Origin: CAIKZZ01 sp037443765
GTDB lineage: Bacteria; Pseudomonadota; Gammaproteobacteria; Steroidobacterales; Steroidobacteraceae
Assembly: GCA_037443765.1 (NCBI GenBank)
Contig: JBBINS010000080.1
Coordinates: 1 to 12,778 of the forward strand
DNA: 12,778 nt
Reading direction: 5' to 3'
Positions 8,877-12,778 of this stretch are shown in pieces; the stretch's first letter is position 1; each line of letters begins with the position of its first letter. Position numbers and translations under genes: made by a program. Below the pieces are notes generated by a model that did not search any database, had not been told where the DNA came from, and saw only the letters and a program-made list of their open reading frames with translations.

Positions 8877-10529
8877 TCAACCGCCGATTCGGTCACGGCG
8901 GATCAGAACGCCCGCCTTTTCACGGTCCCAGGTGTCGGGCGTAAGCCCCGCGGCGCGCAGCTCGGTCTTGAGGACCTTGGCCGACGGGGTCTTCGGCAAC
9001 TCCGACAGCACGCGCACGTAGCGCGGGATCATGAAGTAGGCGAGGCGGTCGCGCAGGAACTCGACCAGGGCCGCCGGGTCGACGGTGCGCCCCGGCGCCG
9101 GCGCGACCACCGCGAGGACCTCGTCCTCGCCGAGCTCGCTCGGCACCGCGACGACGGCCGCCTCCCGGACGTCGGGGAAGGCGATGATCTCGGCCTCGAC
9201 CTCGAACGACGAGATGTTCTCGCCGCGGCGCCGGATCGCATCCTTGATGCGGTCGACGAAAAAGTAATTGCCGTCAGCGTCGACCCGGAAGGCATCGCCG
9301 GTGTGGAACCAGCCGTTGCGCCAGGCCCGCGCGGTCGCTTCCAGGTTCTTGTAGTAGCCGTGGTTCATCGCCCAGGGCCGGTCGGTACGCACCAGCATCT
9401 CGCCGATCTCGCCGACGGCGACCTCGCAGTCGTTCGCGTCGACCAGCCGCACCGCGACGCCCGTGCGAACCTTGCCGCAGGTGCCGCGCACCGCCGGATT
9501 CGGCTCCGAGACGATGGGCGAGGAGATCTCGGTCATGTTGAAGATCGTGTAGACGTCCGTGCCGAAGCGCTGGTGGAATTCGAGTGCGCCCTCGCTGAGC
9601 GGCACGATGAAGCACTTGCGGACGCGATGATTGCGGTCGTCCGGGCCGGGCGGAGCCTTCAGCAGGAACGTCGCCATGACGCCGAGCAGGAACACGGCCG
9701 TCACCTCCGTCTCCCGGACCAGCGGCCAGAAGCGATCGGTCGAGAAGCGCTCCGGCAGCACGACCGAGCCGCCGCGCGCGAGCATCGCGAAACACAGCCC
9801 GAGCCCGCCGATGTGGAAGAATGGCATGTTGACGAGGAAGCGGTCCTCGCCGGTGATGAAGTACCAGGACTCGGGCCCCGGGTTCGTATACATGTGCAGG
9901 TACGACGACAGCACGCCCTTGGATGGCCCCGTGGTCCCGGACGTGTAGATGATCGACTGCGTATCCCACGGCTCGATCGCGCGGGCGAGCGGGCCCGGTT
10001 CGGTGGCGCCCTCGCTCAGGCTCTCGAACGTGACGGCGGGCAGCGGCGCGTCCGGCGGGACCGGCCCGCCCGTGACCACGAGCCGCGCGAGTCGCGCGTG
10101 CCGTACCCCCGCGAGGCGTGGAACTAGGTCGACGTGCACGACGGCGACGGTGGCGTCCGAGTTCTCGACGACGTGCTCGAGGACGCCCCCGCGGTACGCG
10201 GTATTGATCGGAACGTACACGGCGCCGAGGTAATTGATCGCGTAGTACGTGAGCAGCATGTCGGGCGTGTTGGGCTGCCACGCGAGGACGTGGTCACCCT
10301 GCCGGACGCCGAGGCGCTCGAGCCCGGCGGCGACGCGGCGCGTCGCCTCCGCCAGCTGTCGGTAGGTCAGCTGCCGGCCGCCATCGAATAGCGCGTAGAC
10401 CTGATCCGGCTTCTCGTCCGCGAAGCGGTCGATCAGGTAGCGCACGACGCAGCGCTCGGCCGGCGGAACGCGAGGGTCGGAGTGCCGGGTGGGGGCCGGT
10501 ACCGGGGTTTTCATACCGCTCATTGGCAT
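8877..10529 (-). CDS. AMP-forming acyl-CoA ligase (CaiC-like)
   Basis: A 550-aa ANL-superfamily ligase, first gene of the leftward operon, that activates a carboxylic acid to its CoA thioester with ATP, releasing AMP and PPi. Motifs in order: phosphate-binding loop IIYTSGTTGPSKG (193-205), NMPFFHIGGLG (234-244), FNMTE (330-334) holding the ATP/Mg glutamate, GWFHTGD (406-412) with the ribose-binding Asp412, the hinge DRIKDAIRRRGENIS (426-440), and PKTPSAK (512-518) with the likely adenylation lysine Lys518. Overall it resembles the crotonobetaine/carnitine-CoA ligase group, whose members take diverse acids, so the name does not fix the substrate. No signal peptide or membrane segment is seen. 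ATG 10529 was chosen over in-frame ATGs at 10523 and 10514 because AGGA sits about 5 bases before it. Confidence 0.95.
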   Translation of the reverse strand: MPMSGMKTPVPAPTRHSDPRVPPAERCVVRYLIDRFADEKPDQVYALFDGGRQLTYRQLAEATRRVAAGLERLGVRQGDHVLAWQPNTPDMLLTYYAINYLGAVYVPINTAYRGGVLEHVVENSDATVAVVHVDLVPRLAGVRHARLARLVVTGGPVPPDAPLPAVTFESLSEGATEPGPLARAIEPWDTQSIIYTSGTTGPSKGVLSSYLHMYTNPGPESWYFITGEDRFLVNMPFFHIGGLGLCFAMLARGGSVVLPERFSTDRFWPLVRETEVTAVFLLGVMATFLLKAPPGPDDRNHRVRKCFIVPLSEGALEFHQRFGTDVYTIFNMTEISSPIVSEPNPAVRGTCGKVRTGVAVRLVDANDCEVAVGEIGEMLVRTDRPWAMNHGYYKNLEATARAWRNGWFHTGDAFRVDADGNYFFVDRIKDAIRRRGENISSFEVEAEIIAFPDVREAAVVAVPSELGEDEVLAVVAPAPGRTVDPAALVEFLRDRLAYFMIPRYVRVLSELPKTPSAKVLKTELRAAGLTPDTWDREKAGVLIRRDRIGG

Positions 10530-10533
10530 CTGT

Positions 10534-10546
10534 TTCCTAATAGTAA
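10534..10546. promoter_or_regulatory. Candidate operator: 13-bp imperfect palindrome
   Basis: TTCCTAATAGTAA has a central A and 6-base arms, of which five pairs are complementary. It covers the predicted ligase transcription start and ribosome-binding site, which suits a repressor site, and TetR proteins usually bind short palindromes. The operon encodes a TetR regulator, making self-regulation plausible. Only one copy was noticed, the arms are short, and the sequence is A+T-rich, so chance is a real alternative. Confidence 0.3.
10535..10538 (-). promoter_or_regulatory. Shine-Dalgarno that decides the ligase start
   Basis: AGGA on the minus strand, 5 bases before the ATG at 10529. Three in-frame ATGs (10529, 10523, 10514) are available, and only the first has correct spacing. 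The site lies inside the small palindrome at 10534-10546, so a protein bound there would cover it at DNA level. Confidence 0.6.
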
Positions 10547-10549
10547 GTA

Positions 10550-10578
10550 TTTGTACACGATCGGTATAGTGGTTACAA
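10550..10578 (-). promoter_or_regulatory. Predicted sigma-70-type promoter for the leftward operon
   Basis: On the minus strand, TTGTAA (10578-10573) is separated by 17 bases from TACAAA (10555-10550). This gives a start near 10543 and a leader of about 14 bases that includes the AGGA before the ligase ATG. The -10 matches TATAAT at four of six positions. It overlaps completely with the opposing promoter on the plus strand. Confidence 0.4.
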
Positions 10579-10579
10579 T
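10551..10579 (+). promoter_or_regulatory. Predicted sigma-70-type promoter for the dehydrogenase-meaB unit
   Basis: TTGTAC (10551-10556), a 17-base spacer, then TACAAT (10574-10579), five of six matches to the -10 consensus. A start near 10586 gives a leader of about 58 bases. That leader contains two small stems, at 10594-10606 (GGGCC/GGCCC, 3-base loop) and 10620-10632 (CTCGC/GCGAG, 3-base loop), the second ending just before the GGAGAG ribosome-binding site at 10634-10639. No riboswitch fold is recognised. Confidence 0.4.
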
Positions 10580-10643
10580 CGGCGTCGTCCGCCGGGCCGC
10601 GGGCCCGTCATAGCCAAGTCTCGCCACGCGAGCGGAGAGCGTC

Positions 10644-11813
10644 ATGTACCAGACGACCATCCCGTTGACCCCGATGCAGCGCGTCTACAGCGGCCGGCCG
10701 TGCGCCGAGGCCCTTGCCGAGGAGGCTGCGCTGCACGGCGCGAAACGCGTCTTCCTAGTCGTGAGCAACTCGCTGCGCCACAAGACCGACGAGGTCAAGA
10801 AGATCGAGCGCGCGCTCGGCTCCAAGCTCGTCGGCATCTACGACAGTGTCCGGCCGCACGTGCCGCGCGAGGACGTCTGCGCCGCGGTTGCCGCGGCCGA
10901 GCCCCTCAAGCCCGACCTGCTCGCCTCGCTCGGCGGCGGCTCCGTGACCGATGCGACAAAGATCCTCGGGCTTTGCCTCAAGCACGGCCTGCGGACGCCC
11001 GAGTCGATGGAGCCCTTTCACATCGTCGTGCACCCGGACAAGACCGTCACCGCGCCCGCGTTCGAGGGGCCGGACCTGCCGGTGGTGCTGATTCCGACGA
11101 CGCTGTCGGGCGGCGAGTTCAACGCGCTGTCGGGCGCGACCGACAAGAAGGTCAACGTCAAGCAGGGCTATGCGCACCCGAAGATGACAGCCGCGGCCGT
11201 GATCCTCGATCCCGCCGCCAGCGTCCACACGCCAGAGTGGATCTGGTTCTCGACCGGCGTGCGCTCGCTCGACCACTGCTTCGAGACGCTCGGCGCGCTC
11301 GGCTCCAACGACTACTGGGACGGCATGGCCATGAACGGCCTTCGGCTGCTGTCGCAGGGCCTGGCCGCGGTCAAGGCGAACCCGAACGACCTGACGGCGC
11401 GCCAGCAGTGCCAGATGGGCGCGTGGTGCTCGATGGTCGCGATCGTCTCGGGGCTGCCGATGGGCATCAGCCACGCCGTCGGTCACGCGCTCGGCGGCTC
11501 GTTTGACGTTCCGCACGGCTACACCTCCTGCGTCGTGGCGCCGTTCGCGCTCGAGTACAACAAGGGCGTCAACGGCCACCGGCAGAAACTGATCAGCATC
11601 GCGCTCGGGCAGCCCGACGTCCCGGCGCACGTGCTCGCCGACGGGCTGATCCGCAGCCTCGGCATGCCCCGCAGCCTCACCGCGGTCGGGCTGAAGGAAA
11701 AGGACCTCGAGCCGCTCGCCGGGTTCACCTTCCAAGACATCTGGTGCGGCACGAACCCGCGGCCGATCGCCGACAGCCGCGCGCTCGTCGAATTGCTGCG
11801 GCGCGCACTCTGA
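10644..11813 (+). CDS. Iron-containing alcohol dehydrogenase-family protein (group III fold, variant metal site)
   Basis: A 389-aa NAD(P)-dependent dehydrogenase-like protein of the group III ADH / maleylacetate reductase superfamily. The N-terminal dinucleotide-binding half has SLGGGSVTDATK (95-106) and IPTTLSGGEF (150-159). The C-terminal helical half has STGVRSLDHCFETL (203-216) and ISHAVGHALGGSFDVPHG (275-292). Compared with E. coli FucO, where Asp196, His200, His263 and His277 bind iron, the three histidines align with His211, His281 and His291, but the Asp position appears to be Arg207. Loss of a ligand suggests metal-independent chemistry, as in maleylacetate reductases, or an altered site. 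ATG 10644 has GGAGAG 4 bases upstream. It is divergent from the beta-oxidation operon and 13 bases ahead of meaB. It could interconvert an alcohol/aldehyde or a keto/hydroxy intermediate; the substrate is not known. Confidence 0.88.
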   Translation: MYQTTIPLTPMQRVYSGRPCAEALAEEAALHGAKRVFLVVSNSLRHKTDEVKKIERALGSKLVGIYDSVRPHVPREDVCAAVAAAEPLKPDLLASLGGGSVTDATKILGLCLKHGLRTPESMEPFHIVVHPDKTVTAPAFEGPDLPVVLIPTTLSGGEFNALSGATDKKVNVKQGYAHPKMTAAAVILDPAASVHTPEWIWFSTGVRSLDHCFETLGALGSNDYWDGMAMNGLRLLSQGLAAVKANPNDLTARQQCQMGAWCSMVAIVSGLPMGISHAVGHALGGSFDVPHGYTSCVVAPFALEYNKGVNGHRQKLISIALGQPDVPAHVLADGLIRSLGMPRSLTAVGLKEKDLEPLAGFTFQDIWCGTNPRPIADSRALVELLRRAL

Positions 11814-11826
11814 TGTTGGCGCCCGC

Positions 11827-12774
11827 GTGAGCGACGACGCCGGCACGCTGGCGTCGCGGCTTGTCGCGGGGGACCGGGCCGCGCTCGCGCGCGCGCTGAC
11901 GGTGCTGGAGCGCGAGCCGGGACGGGTCGCGGCGCTCGACGCGGCGCTCGCGTCCAGCACCGGCCGCGCCTACACCGTCGGCGTGACCGGTGCGCCCGGC
12001 GCCGGCAAGTCCACGCTGGTCGGCGCGCTGATCGCGACCGGCCTCGAGCGCGACCGGCGCGTCGCGGTCCTGGCCCTCGACCCCCGCTCGCCGCTGACGC
12101 ACGGCGCAATCCTCGGCGACCGGATGCGCATGGAACAGTCACTGGGCGACCCGCGGGTGTTCGTCCGGTCGATGACCGCCGACCCCCACGGCGGCGGCCT
12201 GTCCGCGACCACGCCACTCGCGGTCCGCGCGCTCGACGCGGCAGGCTGGCCGTGGATATTCCTCGAGACGGTCGGCGTCGGCCAGTCGGAGCTCGACGTG
12301 GTGGAGGCCGCCTCGACCACCGTCGTGGTTCTGAACCCGGGGTGGGGCGACGAGGTCCAGGCCGTCAAAGCCGGGCTCATGGAGGTGGCGGACGTCTTCG
12401 TGATCAACAAGGCGGACCGCGCCGGCTCATCCGAGCTTCGCAGCGACCTCGAGCGGCTCGCCAAGGGCGGGCCGGCCGGCGCGTGGCGTGTCCCGATTCT
12501 CGACACGGTGGCGAGCGAGCGTCACGGCATCACCGAGCTCTGGGGCGCCGTCGAGGCGCACCGCGAGTTTCAGGAACGCACCGGCGGTCTCGCGATGCGG
12601 CGCCGCCGCTTCGCGGCGCTCGCGGTGCGGGCGCTCCTCGAGCGCACCTTCCGCGCCGATCTCGACGCGGCGCTCGCCGACGAGGTCGGGCGGGTGCTCC
12701 TCGCCGACTATGATTCCGGGGTCCGCTCGCTGGACGCCGTCTGTGCCGCGCTCCGCGCGCGGCTGCCCCGCTGA
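11827..12774 (+). CDS. meaB: MeaB/ArgK-family GTPase, B12-dependent mutase chaperone
   Basis: A 315-aa G3E-class P-loop GTPase. Family knowledge: MeaB gates adenosylcobalamin loading into, and protects, methylmalonyl-CoA mutase and related acyl-CoA mutases. Motifs: Walker A GAPGAGKS (55-62), the switch-like LDPRSPLTHGAILGDRMRM (84-102), FLETVGVGQSE (145-155), PGWGDEVQAVKAGLMEVAD (171-189) and the guanine-specificity motif NKAD (194-197). All G motifs look intact and the length is normal. The start is GTG 11827; an ATG at 11813 overlaps the previous stop but runs into TGA after five codons. No good Shine-Dalgarno is seen, so translation may depend on coupling to the dehydrogenase gene 13 bases upstream. 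The window ends 4 bases after the stop, so the expected client mutase is not visible. It implies a propionyl-CoA, isobutyryl-CoA or 2-hydroxyisobutyryl-CoA-type branch. Confidence 0.93.
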   Translation: MSDDAGTLASRLVAGDRAALARALTVLEREPGRVAALDAALASSTGRAYTVGVTGAPGAGKSTLVGALIATGLERDRRVAVLALDPRSPLTHGAILGDRMRMEQSLGDPRVFVRSMTADPHGGGLSATTPLAVRALDAAGWPWIFLETVGVGQSELDVVEAASTTVVVLNPGWGDEVQAVKAGLMEVADVFVINKADRAGSSELRSDLERLAKGGPAGAWRVPILDTVASERHGITELWGAVEAHREFQERTGGLAMRRRRFAALAVRALLERTFRADLDAALADEVGRVLLADYDSGVRSLDAVCAALRARLPR

Positions 12775-12778
12775 CGCC

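Noticed and set aside
10755..11960. A 401-codon minus-strand open frame antisense to the ADH-fold gene and the start of meaB
   Set aside because: Composition is typical of a frame shadow, and both overlapping plus-strand genes carry intact family motifs.

Overview
This is a GC-rich, densely coded bacterial window, most likely from a member of the Pseudomonadota (proteobacteria). The organism call rests on strong G/C preference at third codon positions, a HAMP-PAS-type methyl-accepting chemotaxis protein (MCP), and proteobacterial-style beta-oxidation genes. No RNA genes, mobile elements, CRISPR arrays or long non-coding stretches were found. The two largest gene-free gaps are 2553-2718 and 10530-10643.

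Layout. Positions 1-2552 (minus strand) hold an MCP that runs off the left edge. Positions 2719-10529 (minus strand) hold six closely spaced genes transcribed leftward. In transcription order they are an AMP-forming acyl-CoA ligase, a TetR-family regulator, a short-chain dehydrogenase of the 2,4-dienoyl-CoA reductase type, a thiolase (FadA-like), a fused enoyl-CoA hydratase/3-hydroxyacyl-CoA dehydrogenase (FadB-like) and an acyl-CoA dehydrogenase. Positions 10644-12774 (plus strand) hold a divergent pair: an iron-ADH-fold dehydrogenase and a MeaB/ArgK GTPase. The two transcription units share a short A+T-rich spacer (17 of 50 bases are G or C at 10531-10580) that appears to carry overlapping face-to-face promoters and a small palindrome.

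How the genes work together. The leftward operon encodes a nearly self-contained acid-degradation module: activation to a CoA thioester, alpha-beta dehydrogenation, hydration, second dehydrogenation, thiolysis, an auxiliary reductase for unsaturated intermediates, and a probable acyl-CoA-sensing repressor. The divergent dehydrogenase could feed or drain an alcohol, aldehyde or keto intermediate. MeaB is the GTPase chaperone of adenosylcobalamin-dependent acyl-CoA mutases, so the pathway may generate propionyl-CoA/methylmalonyl-CoA or another branched acyl-CoA. No mutase lies in the window, and the sequence ends 4 bases after the meaB stop. The substrate cannot be read from sequence. Three enzymes show active-site departures from the textbook family pattern: the acyl-CoA dehydrogenase, the SDR and the iron-ADH-like protein. 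Each is listed as a finding.
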